Assembly (NCBI GenBank): GCA_937965795.1 | Contig: CALCMD010000119.1 | Coordinates: forward strand, 1-58,255 | Length of the DNA stretch: 58,255 nucleotides | Direction: 5' to 3' | Source: an uncultured Lachnospiraceae bacterium | GTDB taxonomy: Bacteria > Bacillota > Clostridia > Lachnospirales > Lachnospiraceae | Shown: positions 25,517 through 34,987 of the stretch, one piece after another | How the letters are laid out: every line of letters starts with the position of its first letter | Numbering within the stretch: position 1 is the first letter of the stretch | Notes under the pieces: generated by a model | Database searches by the model: none | The model's input: only the letters and a program-made list of their open reading frames with translations | What the model was told of the DNA's origin: nothing | Program-made: the position numbers and the translations under genes

Positions 25517-26014
25517 ATGAAAAGACGAGTATTATCTATGTTAGTTGACAATACATCCGGTGTTTTGAGTCGTGTAGCGGGACTTTTCAGCCGCAGAGGG
25601 TACAATATTGACAGTCTGACTGTTGGAGAAACGGCGGATCCGAGATATTCCAGGATGACAGTTGTGGTTCAGGGGGATGAGCTGATTCTTGACCAGATCA
25701 CAAAGCAGGTCGCAAAACTGATTGACGTCGTGGACATCAAGACACTGAAGGACGGGGAGAGCGTAAATCGCGAGCTGATTCTCGTGAAGGTTCGTGCAGA
25801 AGCGGAGAACCGTCAGGATATCGCAGCCCTTGTGGGAATGTTCCGTGCGAACATTGTTGACGTAGGAGTGGATTCCCTTACGATTGAAATTACGGGAAGC
25901 CAGTCAAAAATCGAGGCATTTATTAATCTTCTGAAGGATTATGAAATTCTGGAACTGGCTCGTACCGGAATTACCGGACTGTCAAGGGGCGCCGATGACG
26001 TCAGGTATCTGTAG
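25517..26014 (+). CDS. ilvN: Acetolactate synthase, regulatory small subunit
   Basis: IlvN activates IlvB and gives it feedback control by branched-chain amino acids. The 165-residue protein has the N-terminal ACT domain (about 2-75, LSMLVDNTSGVLSRVAGLFSRRGYNIDSL) and the C-terminal dimerisation domain ending FINLLKDYEILELARTG. It is encoded 9 kb from ilvB but directly before ilvC, behind its own strong promoter, so the small subunit is set with the reductoisomerase rather than with the catalytic subunit. Length is typical. Confidence 0.97.
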   Translation: MKRRVLSMLVDNTSGVLSRVAGLFSRRGYNIDSLTVGETADPRYSRMTVVVQGDELILDQITKQVAKLIDVVDIKTLKDGESVNRELILVKVRAEAENRQDIAALVGMFRANIVDVGVDSLTIEITGSQSKIEAFINLLKDYEILELARTGITGLSRGADDVRYL

Positions 26015-26086
26015 AAGATTACATAGGGTAGCTAGAGGCTTACAGAACCTTTAACACATAAATTAAGAAGTTTGGAGGAAATGAAA

Positions 26087-27106
26087 ATGGCAGCAAAAAT
26101 TTACTATCAGGAGGACTGTAATCTTTCTTTATTAGAGGGAAAGACGATTGCGATTATTGGATACGGCAGCCAGGGTCATGCACATGCGCTGAATCTGAAA
26201 GAATCCGGATGCAATGTTATCATCGGTCTTTATGAGGGCAGCAAATCCTGGAAGAAAGCAGAAGAGCAGGGATTTAAAGTTTATACAGCGGCAGAGGCGG
26301 CAAAACTGGCTGATATTATCATGATTCTGATCAATGATGAGAAGCAGGCAGCGATGTATAAGAAAGACATTGAGCCGAACCTTGAGGCAGGAAATATGCT
26401 GATGTTTGCGCATGGTTTTGCGATTCACTTCGGACAGATCGTACCTCCGAAGGACGTGGATGTAACGATGATCGCTCCGAAGGGTCCAGGCCATACGGTA
26501 AGAAGCGAGTATCAGGCAGGAAAAGGCGTGCCGTGTCTCGTGGCGGTACAGCAGGATGCGACTGGAAAGGCTCTGGACAAGGCGCTGGCTTATGCGTTGG
26601 GAATCGGCGGAGCGAGAGCCGGCGTGCTGGAGACGACTTTCCGTACAGAGACAGAGACAGACCTTTTTGGCGAGCAGGCAGTACTTTGCGGCGGTGTATG
26701 CGCGCTGATGCAGGCAGGTTTTGAGACTCTGGTAGAGGCTGGTTATGATCCGAGAAACGCATATTTTGAGTGTATTCATGAGATGAAGCTGATCGTAGAC
26801 CTGATTTACCAGTCCGGTTTTGCAGGAATGAGATATTCCATCTCCAATACAGCAGAGTATGGCGACTACATCACAGGTCCGAAGATTATCACAGAGGATA
26901 CAAAGAAAGCCATGAAGAAGATTCTTTCCGATATTCAGGATGGTACTTTTGCAAAAGATTTCCTTCTGGATATGTCACCGGCAGGCGGACAGGCTCATTT
27001 CAGAGCTATGAGAAAGCTTGCAGCGGAACATCCGGCCGAGGTTGTAGGTGCGGAAGTACGTAAGCTGTATAGCTGGAGCGATGAAGATAAACTTATTAAC
27101 AATTAA
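26087..27106 (+). CDS. ilvC: Ketol-acid reductoisomerase, class I
   Basis: IlvC rearranges and reduces acetolactate or acetohydroxybutyrate with NAD(P)H and Mg. The 339-residue class I enzyme shows the nucleotide fold GYGSQGHAHALNL, the APKGPGHTVRSEY loop, the metal-binding DLFGEQAVLCGG and the ETLVEAGYDP segment. The ATG at 26087 lies seven bases after ggagga and gives the family start MAAKIYY; TTG at 26072 and ATG at 26081 are less likely. The gene forms a unit with ilvN and ends in a strong hairpin terminator. Confidence 0.97.
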   Translation: MAAKIYYQEDCNLSLLEGKTIAIIGYGSQGHAHALNLKESGCNVIIGLYEGSKSWKKAEEQGFKVYTAAEAAKLADIIMILINDEKQAAMYKKDIEPNLEAGNMLMFAHGFAIHFGQIVPPKDVDVTMIAPKGPGHTVRSEYQAGKGVPCLVAVQQDATGKALDKALAYALGIGGARAGVLETTFRTETETDLFGEQAVLCGGVCALMQAGFETLVEAGYDPRNAYFECIHEMKLIVDLIYQSGFAGMRYSISNTAEYGDYITGPKIITEDTKKAMKKILSDIQDGTFAKDFLLDMSPAGGQAHFRAMRKLAAEHPAEVVGAEVRKLYSWSDEDKLINN

Positions 27107-27126
27107 GTGTTATTATGAGCTGGCAG

Positions 27127-27156
27127 CAGCCGTCACAGGAATGTGACGGCTGTTTT
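27127..27156 (+). terminator. Rho-independent terminator after ilvC
   Basis: An 11-bp perfect stem cagccgtcaca / tgtgacggctg with a four-base loop, followed by a short T run. Confidence 0.88.
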
Positions 27157-27226
27157 CGAAAAGGAAAAGAGGATGCTGGGCGCCTGGATGCTAAATTTTT
27201 AGGAGTATTTTATTAAAAAATTGACC

Positions 27227-27255
27227 TTGTGGATGCGGGATGCAGGATGTATAAT
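27227..27255 (+). promoter_or_regulatory. Promoter of the LacI-type regulator
   Basis: A perfect TATAAT (27250-27255) with TTGTGG (27227-27232) 17 bases upstream. A nearby TTGACC (27221-27226) would need a 23-base spacer. Confidence 0.6.
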
Positions 27256-27292
27256 AGACTTACAATTACAAAAATGAAGTGGAGAATATAGA

Positions 27293-28312
27293 ATGGCAAC
27301 AATAAAAGATTTGACAAAGCGCACCGGATTTTCAGCGGCCACGATTTCTCGTGTTTTGAGCAATGATCCGACAATGAAGGTGACGGACAGTACGCGGGCG
27401 ATGATTTTAGAGGCTGCTGGTGAATTGAATTATTCCCGGTCAAAGCCCAGGTATACAAGGAGAGATCATCCGCTTCATGTGGCGATTGCCGAGATGATGT
27501 CACAGAGGGAGAAGCTCGCGGATCCATATTATATGTATTTGAAGAATTATGTCGTACAAGCATGTGCGGAACAGGGATGTATCGTTTCTTATCTGCCGGA
27601 AAAAGAAGGAAAATATCAGGCGCTGGAAAATGATTCCCTGGATGGGATTCTGGCGATTGGGATATTTTCTGAAAGCCAGATTACCCAGATGGCGGAGATC
27701 AGTAAATCGATCGTGTTCGTGGATTCTTCGCCGGATGAGCAGCAGTTTGATTCGGTAGTGCTGAATTTTAAACTTGGTATCGAACAGGCTTTGGAATATC
27801 TGATGCGCAGGGGGCATCACCGCATTGGTTTTCTGGGTCCGACCTATAAACTGGATCATAAAAAGCGCCCGGCCCTGGAGGTGCGGCGGCAGTATTTTAA
27901 GGAGATTATGACGAAAGTTGGACGTTATGATGAACGCTGGATGATCGACACCATGCTGACGCTTGAAGAGACGAGAGAGCAGGTGGAGAAGTGGATGAAA
28001 TCCGATGAGCAGAGGCCGACGGCTTTTCTGGCTTATAATGAGAGCACTGCGATTACGGCGGTCAGTGTTTTCCGGGAGGCTGGTATCCGGGTGCCGGAGG
28101 ATATTTCCATCATCAGCTTTAATGACACGCCGCTGTCTATTTTGATCGAACCGCCGCTGACCAGTATTAACGCACATCTGGAGATGATGGGAAAAGAGGC
28201 GGTAAGGCTTTTAAAAGAGCGCATGGAAGATACGCAGAGAATTCCTTATAAAGTGGTTTTACCGTTGACGTTGACGGAACGGTGCAGCGTTTCGGATTAC
28301 GAAAGCATTTAA
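27293..28312 (+). CDS. LacI-family transcriptional regulator (EbgR-like)
   Basis: The 339-residue protein has an N-terminal helix-turn-helix (about 3-24, IKDLTKRTGFSAATISRVLS) and hinge, then a periplasmic-binding-like sensor domain with SIISFNDTPLSILIEPPLTS, typical of sugar-responsive repressors. It resembles EbgR-type regulators that control beta-galactosidase genes. It sits 320 bases before a GH2 beta-galactosidase and the following secreted enzymes, so it very probably controls that cluster in response to galactose, a galactoside or a released oligosaccharide. The inducer cannot be read from the sequence. A palindrome at 28437-28446 is a possible operator. Its own transcript ends at 28352-28426. 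Confidence 0.93.
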   Translation: MATIKDLTKRTGFSAATISRVLSNDPTMKVTDSTRAMILEAAGELNYSRSKPRYTRRDHPLHVAIAEMMSQREKLADPYYMYLKNYVVQACAEQGCIVSYLPEKEGKYQALENDSLDGILAIGIFSESQITQMAEISKSIVFVDSSPDEQQFDSVVLNFKLGIEQALEYLMRRGHHRIGFLGPTYKLDHKKRPALEVRRQYFKEIMTKVGRYDERWMIDTMLTLEETREQVEKWMKSDEQRPTAFLAYNESTAITAVSVFREAGIRVPEDISIISFNDTPLSILIEPPLTSINAHLEMMGKEAVRLLKERMEDTQRIPYKVVLPLTLTERCSVSDYESI

Positions 28313-28351
28313 CAAACATTGCATAAAAGTTTCATACATAGTATCCTTCTT

Positions 28352-28426
28352 AAGATGAGTATTTTCTGAGTTTTTCAATCTGAAAAGATGAAAGACAGAA
28401 TTTGGAAAATACTTGTCTTTTTTTAT
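28352..28426 (+). terminator. Terminator after the LacI-type gene
   Basis: A 15-bp stem with two G-U pairs (28352-28366 with about 28404-28418) encloses a long A-rich loop and ends in a T7 run. It separates the regulator from the glycosidase operon. Confidence 0.75.
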
Positions 28427-28436
28427 GGGTTTGTAG

Positions 28437-28446
28437 AGAGCGCTCT
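28437..28446. promoter_or_regulatory. Candidate LacI-type operator
   Basis: AGAGCGCTCT is a perfect palindrome with the central CG step common to LacI-family operators. It lies between the regulator's terminator and the first glycosidase gene. I do not see a second copy in this gap, nor a convincing -35/-10 pair beside it. Confidence 0.45.
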
Positions 28447-28573
28447 TTGATGAGAGAACCTTTGAAAAAAGAAAAAGTGTAAAAAATTGGGGTACTTTTA
28501 CTAAAAATTTATCTAGTTTAAATAGAAAAAAAGCGTTATTATAGTGATAAATAGCATGAACAGCGAAAAAAAA

Positions 28574-28608
28574 CCTGCTTATATAGGCAATGTGCCCAAA
28601 AGAGCAGG
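28574..28608 (+). promoter_or_regulatory. Leader hairpin before the first beta-galactosidase gene
   Basis: cctgct (28574-28579) pairs with agcagg (28603-28608) around a nested ggca/tgcc stem, ending about ten bases before the ribosome site. The remaining 28447-28573 is AT-rich and holds no ORF that I can support. The structure may affect mRNA stability or translation. Confidence 0.4.
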
Positions 28609-28631
28609 CAAAAGAAAAGGGGAAAAGAAGT

Positions 28632-31600
28632 ATGAAGTGTAAAAAAGTGATATCGTTTATGTTAGCATTTTCCATGCTTGCAGGAAATGCGGCGTATGCG
28701 GCGCCGATGCGCGTACAGGCGGCGGAAGCGAACACCAGTGAGGAATACCGGACGCCCTGGAGAGAGGGAGCAGGCATTCCTGAAATGACTTCAAAAGTCA
28801 GCAGCAATGTGAATGACAGTAAGTTTACCCACAAAGAATGGACGGGGACCGAGTATGAGGATGTAAATGGTTCCTGGGTAAAAGGCGCGGAGATTTATGG
28901 AATCAACCGGGAAGAGGCAAGCGCATTTGCAACGACCAGTGTTGTTTATGACACGGTGGAGAAAGCCATTACAGGGGCCAGGGATTATAAAAAGGATGCT
29001 TCGAAATATGTACAGTTTCTGACAGGTCAGGATCAGTCTGTAACGGACTGGTCGCTGGTAGTTCTCCGGAATCAGGAATTGGCGCAGGGTGAGAAGTATC
29101 AGGATTTTTACCGGACAGATTATACTCCGAATGCAGCAGATGAATGGAAATCAGGATTGACACTTCCGTGCAGTTGGACAGGACAGGGGTTTGATTTTTC
29201 GATTTATACGAATACGCAGATGCCGTGGCAGAGCGCCTACGATCCGGATACAAAGAACCGCTGTCCGGAAGCGCCGGTAAATTATAATCCGGTGGGCTTA
29301 TACCGCAAGAGTTTTGACGTGAATGATGATTTGAAGAGTGCGGATGGAAGAATTTATATTTCCTTCCAGGGTGTAGAATCCGCTTACTATGTCTATGTGA
29401 ATGGAAAAGAAGTGGGTTACAGCGAGGATAGCTACAGTCCGCACAGCTTTGATATTACCGATTATCTGACAGAGAATGGGAAGGATAACCTGCTGGCGGT
29501 GAAGGTACATAAATTCTGTGATGGAACCTGGATGGAGGATCAGGATATGTTCTATGACGGCGGTATTTTCCGCGACGTATATCTGTATGCGGCGCCGCTG
29601 GTACACATCCAGGATTATACGGTCGTCACAGACCTGGATGAGAATTATCAGAACGCATCCTTAAAACTGAGCGTGGACGTAGCCAATGCGTCCTCCAGCG
29701 CAGCGAACGGGTATAAAGTAGACGCCCGCCTGTATGACGAAGATGGACGGATGTTTGTAAATGGCGTCACGCTGGATATGGGGGAAATTCCGGCAGCAGA
29801 GGGAAATACAGACGGAAAGAGTACCCAGACAGCAGAAAAGCTGGTTCTTTCTCCAAAGCTCTGGTCGGCAGAGACGCCGAACCTTTATACCCTGGTACTT
29901 TCTCTTTATGACTCCGTTTCCGGCGCATATATGGGAAGCGTTTCCCAGCAGCTTGGTTTCCGGGAAATTGAGTTTACCAGTACGCAGGTTGACAGGTATG
30001 AGTGGGGAAACAAAACCACACAGGATTCAGAATATATTCCGATTAAGATTAACGGAAAGAATCTTCTTCTGAAAGGAACGAACCGTCACGACAGCGATCC
30101 GGTGTATGGAAAATATGTTCCGGAAGAAACACAGGAAGAGGATGTAAAGATTATGAAGCAGTATAATCTGAATGCCATCCGTACTTCCCATTACAGCAAT
30201 GATGAATATTTGTATTATTTGTGTGACAAATATGGATTGTATATGATGGGTGAGACAAATCTGGAATCCCATGCGCTGATGAACAACGGCGATGAACAGA
30301 AAAAATTCAAAAGCCTGGCGATGGACAGAACTGTGACTGCTTTTGAAAGATTGAAAAACCGCACGGCAATTGTTATGTGGTCTACGGGAAATGAAAATCA
30401 TTATAGCAGCCGTGCAGATTACGCGGATTATATGTTCTATGATCTGATCTGGTATTTTAAGAATAACGATGCGACGAGACCTGTACATAGTGAGAGTTCC
30501 AATGACCAGAACGGCACAGATATGGGAAGTAACATGTATCCGAACCTGGGGACGGTAGAATCCTGGACACGGCGTAATATGCCCTATGTCATGTGCGAAT
30601 ATGACCATGCGATGGGAAATGCAGTAGGAAATCTGAAAGAATACTGGGATCTCGTTCGAAGCTCCGACAATATGCTGGGCGGCTTCATATGGGACTGGGT
30701 TGATCAGTCCAGACTGCTCGATCTTCCGAAGGTTTATAGTTTGACAGAAGCGGCAGAAGGCGTGGAAGGTTCTGCGAATATTAGAGAAATCCGTGAAACA
30801 GCAGATACCGGAGCCGTTTCAGGTAAGAGCGTAAAGGGCTATGTATTGTTTGACAGTCCTGCATACAATGAGAAACTTTCAGGAAGCGGAAAAACATTCA
30901 CTGTAGAAGTCATTTGTAAGCCGGCTTCGAAAAAGGGAAATCAGATTCTGATGGCAAAAGGAGATAAACAGTTTGCCTTAAAGACAAATGCAGACGGCGA
31001 TGAACTTGAATTTTTCGCATATGAAGAAAGCGCAGGCAATCAGTGGAATGCAATTTCTACATCCCTGCCAGATAACTGGGTGAATAACTGGCATCAGGTG
31101 GCGGCAGTATACAATCAGGGAGCGATTGAACTTTACTGCGACGGGACGAAGATTGCTTCCGGTACAGGAAACAGCAATATTTCATCCAGCAGTGTAAAAC
31201 TGGGAATTGGCTACAGCGCAGATAAGGGCACGAATTTTGACGGTGAGATTTCTCTGGGACGTATTTATACAAAAGCGCTGACAGGAGAAGAACTGACGGC
31301 ACAGAGGAGTGTAAATCCTGGAATCAAAGCAGATGCAGAGGATGTGCTGCTGTGGGCGGATTTTGAGAACCTGACGGCTTCTGTGGACGGGGCATATGAC
31401 TATTTTTCAGAAGATTTCGCACATCAGAATCTTTATAAAAAAGAAGCGGAAGGAAAATATTACTGCTACGGTGGTGATAGCGGGGAATCCCCGAATGATA
31501 ATTCTTTCTGTGTCAATGGTCTGGTATCTCCGGACAGAGATGTACAGCCGGAGCTGTATGAAGTGAAATATCAGTATCAGAGCGTATGGTTTACGGCAGA

Positions 31601-34600
31601 TGAAAGCGAAGTGGCAGAGGGAAAGATTCATGTTTATAATGAAAACAATTTCCTAAACCTGAATGAGTTCGACGTGACCTGGTCGCTGCTGGAGGATGGA
31701 AAGGTGATCGGCAGCGGAACCGTGGAAGATACAAACATAGCTGGAAGAGAAAACGGAACGATTACGGTTCCTTATGCGGCTGCCATGCCAGAGAACAGAA
31801 AAGAAGGAGCAGAATATTATCTGAATCTCTCTGTTTCCTTAAAAGAAAATACGCTGTGGGCAGAAGCGGGACATGAGGTGGCGTACGAGCAGTTCAAAGT
31901 TCCGGGAGGCGTAAGAAAAGTCGCAAAGACGGTAAATACAAATGTGACGGTGGATGACAGCAAATCAGAAGCGCTTATCGTATCCGGTGAGGATTTCAGC
32001 TTTAAGATCGACCGTGCGACAGGAGCCATTCGGGATTATACATGGAAAAATGAAGTTCTTATGACAGAAGGCCCGGTGCCGAACTACTGGAGAGCACAGA
32101 CCAATAATGATGTGAACGAAGGCGGATATGACAGAGGATGGATGGATGTCAGGGTTACAGGAGCATCCAAAATCGAGAAACGGAAAAATGAGAAAGGACA
32201 GACGGAAATTGCAGTCACTCTTAATTCGAACAATGAAAATCTGCGTCAGCAGATGATCTATACGGTAGATGGAAGCGGCGCAGTTACGGTGAAAGCGAGC
32301 GTGGATGCAAGCCAGAATACAGGACTGACAGGATTTATCCGTATCGGTACGGTGATGAAACTTCCGGCAGGTTATGAAAATGTAACCTGGTATGGAAACG
32401 GCCCGGTAGAGGCTATGTGGGACAGAGAGGATTTTGCAAGAGCCGGAATCTATAATACAACTGTCTCCGAGATGTTCTATCCGTATCTGGATACCCAGGA
32501 TACCGGAACGATGACGGGAGTCAAATGTTTCACTGTGACAGGACAGGGGAAGAAGGGAGCTATGGCGATCGCTTCCGTGGACGGCGTGGAAGCCTCCGCA
32601 CTGCACTTTGATGTGATGGATTTGCAGCAGGCACAGCATCCTTACGAGCTGACAAAACTGGATGAGACGATTCTTACCGTGAATTACCGTTCGATCGGAA
32701 CAGGAAATGCGAGCTGCGGCCCCTGGACACTGAATAACTATCTGCTGCCGGATGACAGAGCTTATACCTATGAATATACGATGGTTCCGTACACAACGGC
32801 AGAGACGAATGTAATGGATGCGACCCGTCCTTACCGGGCAGAAAGCATTCCGGATATGTCTGATCTGATTGAGCAGATTGATGGAATTACCGCAGATTCT
32901 TTAAGCGGGGAGGATGTACAGAAATTCCAGGCTATGGCAGACGCATATGAGGTTCTTTCTGATGAGGAAAAGGCACAGGTGACCGAAGGACGTTATGAAA
33001 AGGTCCAGGAAGCCCTGGCGCTGGCAAAGAAGCTTCAGGGAACAAAGAATGTGGAAGATACGGAAAGAGGATTTTCAATAGCTTCTTCCAAAAAAGCGAA
33101 GATCGTACAAAAGGGCGAAATGACAGCGTATGAGGGATATGCAAATGTAGCAGGAGACGGAGCAAATGAGAAATTTAATGCGACGATCGGCGGAACGAAT
33201 TCCTTTACGATTGAAGCAGTCGTAAATCCGAATGGTTTTGGCTCAGGGAACAGTGAATACAATATGATCGCATCGAAGGGGGATAACTCTACAGCCTTCC
33301 GCTTTAACTCCAAATGTCTGGATTTCTTTATTAAAAATGCGGATTCCGGCGAGTGGCAGACAGTGGCGGTTTCTTTGACAGATGCGCAGATGAACCAGAA
33401 GCTTCATGTGGCAGCCATTTATAATGGAGAAGAAAAAACAATTTCTCTTTATCTGGAAGGAAAAGAAGCGCTGACCGTTACAAGTGACGTCGGACCAGTG
33501 GCAGCATCCGGCTATCCGCTGGGAATCGGGTATTGTCCGGAAGTTACAAGCCGTACCTCAAAGACGAGCCTTTACAATATCCGGGTATACAATAAGGCAT
33601 TGACAAAAGAAGAGCTGGATGAGAGAAGCATACCGTCGACGGATGAAAGCGTGGCGCTGTGGCTTGACTTTGACCGGGTAAATCCGGCGGCAGAATTAGA
33701 AGGACTCCGCTCTTACACGCCGCCGCTCAGTCTGAAACTGGGAGAAAGCGCACAGGTTCTGGCAGGAAAGGTTCCGTTCTACGCAGCGGGGGACGAGGCT
33801 GTCGAATACAGATCGAGTGACAGCAAGATTGCAGTCGTGGATGAGACAACCGGAATGGTAACTGCAAGAGGAGCTGGCGAAGTTATCGTAACGGCAGTAT
33901 GTGGTGACAAGAGTCTGGATATTCCGGTTACGGTGGAAAAAGACAAGATAAAAGAGATCACAGGCATTACCGTACAGGACAGCGCTGTGACCATGAAAGT
34001 GGAAGATACGTATACGATCGTGGCAACGGTGACGCCGGAAGATGCGACAGGAAGCGTGATCTATACTTCTTCGAACCCGGAGATCGCATCTGTGGATGCA
34101 GACGGCGTGGTAACGGCGGTCTCGGTGGGAGAAGCAGATATTACAGCAGCAAGTGAGGCAGACGCGGCGATTGCGGCTACTATCCATATTACAGTAACAG
34201 AAAAAACGATGTCTGTTCCTGGGGATAACAAAGCTCTGACAGCTTTGCTTGACGGGGCAAAGAAAGCAGACCTGTCGGGTTATACCGAGGAGAGTATAGC
34301 GCTGTTCCGTAAAGCTCTGGCAGATGCGGAGGAGGTTCTGAAAAACCAGAATGCAACGCAGGCGCAGATCGACGCGGCATTCAAAGCTTTGCAGGAAGCA
34401 CAGGCGGGACTGAAAAAAGCGGATATTACCGTGAAAGTTCCGGCAGCAGGAACGACTTTCACCGCAGGTATTTTACAGTACAAGGTTACAAAGTCTGACG
34501 CAAAGAATGGCACGGTAACGGTAAGTAAGCTTCTGAAAAAGAAGAGTAAAGTTACCATTCCGCAGACGGTGAAGAAGGATGGCTATACGTTCAAGGTAAC

Positions 34601-34883
34601 GGCAATCAATAAGAGGGTATTCCAGAAAAATAAGGCCCTGAAAACGGTAGTCATCGGAAAGAATATCAAGAGCATCGGCGCAAAGAGCTTCTATGGATGC
34701 GCGAAGCTGAAAGCAATTCGGTTTATGGGAACAAAAGCTCCGAAGATCGGAAGCAGGGCGTTTACCGGAATCAAGAAAAACTGTAAGATCACGGTTCCGA
34801 AGAAAATGTCAAATAAGAACCTGAAAAAACTGAAAAGGGCAATGAAGAGCGCTGGAAAAAAGGTTATTTATAAAAAGAAATAA
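28632..34883 (+). CDS. Giant secreted GH2 beta-galactosidase with LamG insertion and surface modules
   Basis: The 2083-residue exported enzyme should release terminal beta-galactose. The start at 28632 begins a signal peptide (KKVISFMLAFSMLAGNAAYA). Order: GH2 sugar-binding domain (about 220-330), Ig-like domain, TIM barrel with acid/base Glu588 in TGNENHYS and nucleophile Glu656 in MCEYDHAMGN. A LamG/concanavalin-like domain (about 715-905) is inserted inside the barrel, between WDWVDQS (687) and YYCYGGD (943). Then come the LacZ-type C-terminal beta domains (about 980-1390), a second LamG (about 1477-1670), two Big2-like Ig domains (about 1697-1857), a FIVAR helical module (about 1862-1933) and a lysine-rich BspA-like LRR end. 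There is no LPXTG motif. Other beta-glycosidase activity within GH2 is possible. It heads a five-gene cluster behind a LacI-type regulator. Confidence 0.92.
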   Translation: MKCKKVISFMLAFSMLAGNAAYAAPMRVQAAEANTSEEYRTPWREGAGIPEMTSKVSSNVNDSKFTHKEWTGTEYEDVNGSWVKGAEIYGINREEASAFATTSVVYDTVEKAITGARDYKKDASKYVQFLTGQDQSVTDWSLVVLRNQELAQGEKYQDFYRTDYTPNAADEWKSGLTLPCSWTGQGFDFSIYTNTQMPWQSAYDPDTKNRCPEAPVNYNPVGLYRKSFDVNDDLKSADGRIYISFQGVESAYYVYVNGKEVGYSEDSYSPHSFDITDYLTENGKDNLLAVKVHKFCDGTWMEDQDMFYDGGIFRDVYLYAAPLVHIQDYTVVTDLDENYQNASLKLSVDVANASSSAANGYKVDARLYDEDGRMFVNGVTLDMGEIPAAEGNTDGKSTQTAEKLVLSPKLWSAETPNLYTLVLSLYDSVSGAYMGSVSQQLGFREIEFTSTQVDRYEWGNKTTQDSEYIPIKINGKNLLLKGTNRHDSDPVYGKYVPEETQEEDVKIMKQYNLNAIRTSHYSNDEYLYYLCDKYGLYMMGETNLESHALMNNGDEQKKFKSLAMDRTVTAFERLKNRTAIVMWSTGNENHYSSRADYADYMFYDLIWYFKNNDATRPVHSESSNDQNGTDMGSNMYPNLGTVESWTRRNMPYVMCEYDHAMGNAVGNLKEYWDLVRSSDNMLGGFIWDWVDQSRLLDLPKVYSLTEAAEGVEGSANIREIRETADTGAVSGKSVKGYVLFDSPAYNEKLSGSGKTFTVEVICKPASKKGNQILMAKGDKQFALKTNADGDELEFFAYEESAGNQWNAISTSLPDNWVNNWHQVAAVYNQGAIELYCDGTKIASGTGNSNISSSSVKLGIGYSADKGTNFDGEISLGRIYTKALTGEELTAQRSVNPGIKADAEDVLLWADFENLTASVDGAYDYFSEDFAHQNLYKKEAEGKYYCYGGDSGESPNDNSFCVNGLVSPDRDVQPELYEVKYQYQSVWFTADESEVAEGKIHVYNENNFLNLNEFDVTWSLLEDGKVIGSGTVEDTNIAGRENGTITVPYAAAMPENRKEGAEYYLNLSVSLKENTLWAEAGHEVAYEQFKVPGGVRKVAKTVNTNVTVDDSKSEALIVSGEDFSFKIDRATGAIRDYTWKNEVLMTEGPVPNYWRAQTNNDVNEGGYDRGWMDVRVTGASKIEKRKNEKGQTEIAVTLNSNNENLRQQMIYTVDGSGAVTVKASVDASQNTGLTGFIRIGTVMKLPAGYENVTWYGNGPVEAMWDREDFARAGIYNTTVSEMFYPYLDTQDTGTMTGVKCFTVTGQGKKGAMAIASVDGVEASALHFDVMDLQQAQHPYELTKLDETILTVNYRSIGTGNASCGPWTLNNYLLPDDRAYTYEYTMVPYTTAETNVMDATRPYRAESIPDMSDLIEQIDGITADSLSGEDVQKFQAMADAYEVLSDEEKAQVTEGRYEKVQEALALAKKLQGTKNVEDTERGFSIASSKKAKIVQKGEMTAYEGYANVAGDGANEKFNATIGGTNSFTIEAVVNPNGFGSGNSEYNMIASKGDNSTAFRFNSKCLDFFIKNADSGEWQTVAVSLTDAQMNQKLHVAAIYNGEEKTISLYLEGKEALTVTSDVGPVAASGYPLGIGYCPEVTSRTSKTSLYNIRVYNKALTKEELDERSIPSTDESVALWLDFDRVNPAAELEGLRSYTPPLSLKLGESAQVLAGKVPFYAAGDEAVEYRSSDSKIAVVDETTGMVTARGAGEVIVTAVCGDKSLDIPVTVEKDKIKEITGITVQDSAVTMKVEDTYTIVATVTPEDATGSVIYTSSNPEIASVDADGVVTAVSVGEADITAASEADAAIAATIHITVTEKTMSVPGDNKALTALLDGAKKADLSGYTEESIALFRKALADAEEVLKNQNATQAQIDAAFKALQEAQAGLKKADITVKVPAAGTTFTAGILQYKVTKSDAKNGTVTVSKLLKKKSKVTIPQTVKKDGYTFKVTAINKRVFQKNKALKTVVIGKNIKSIGAKSFYGCAKLKAIRFMGTKAPKIGSRAFTGIKKNCKITVPKKMSNKNLKKLKRAMKSAGKKVIYKKK

Positions 34884-34906
34884 CCGGATAGAGCTTATGA
34901 CAGAAA

Positions 34907-34938
34907 AATACCGCAGTGAGGAGATTCACTGCGGTATT
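34907..34938. terminator. Hairpin between the first two cluster genes
   Basis: A 13-bp perfect stem (aataccgcagtga with tcactgcggtatt) lies 23 bases after the stop codon. On the plus strand no T run follows; on the minus strand it is followed by T5. It may stabilise or partly terminate the plus transcript, or block antisense transcription. Confidence 0.55.
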
Positions 34939-34987
34939 GCGTAAAAAAAGAATTTGCATGGAATTCTATGGTAATGGAGGAAAGAAT

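Noticed and set aside
28447..28631. A clear -35/-10 promoter for the glycosidase cluster
   Set aside because: The AT-rich stretch offers several weak -10-like words, but no pair with a good -35 at 16-18 bases, so I did not annotate one.
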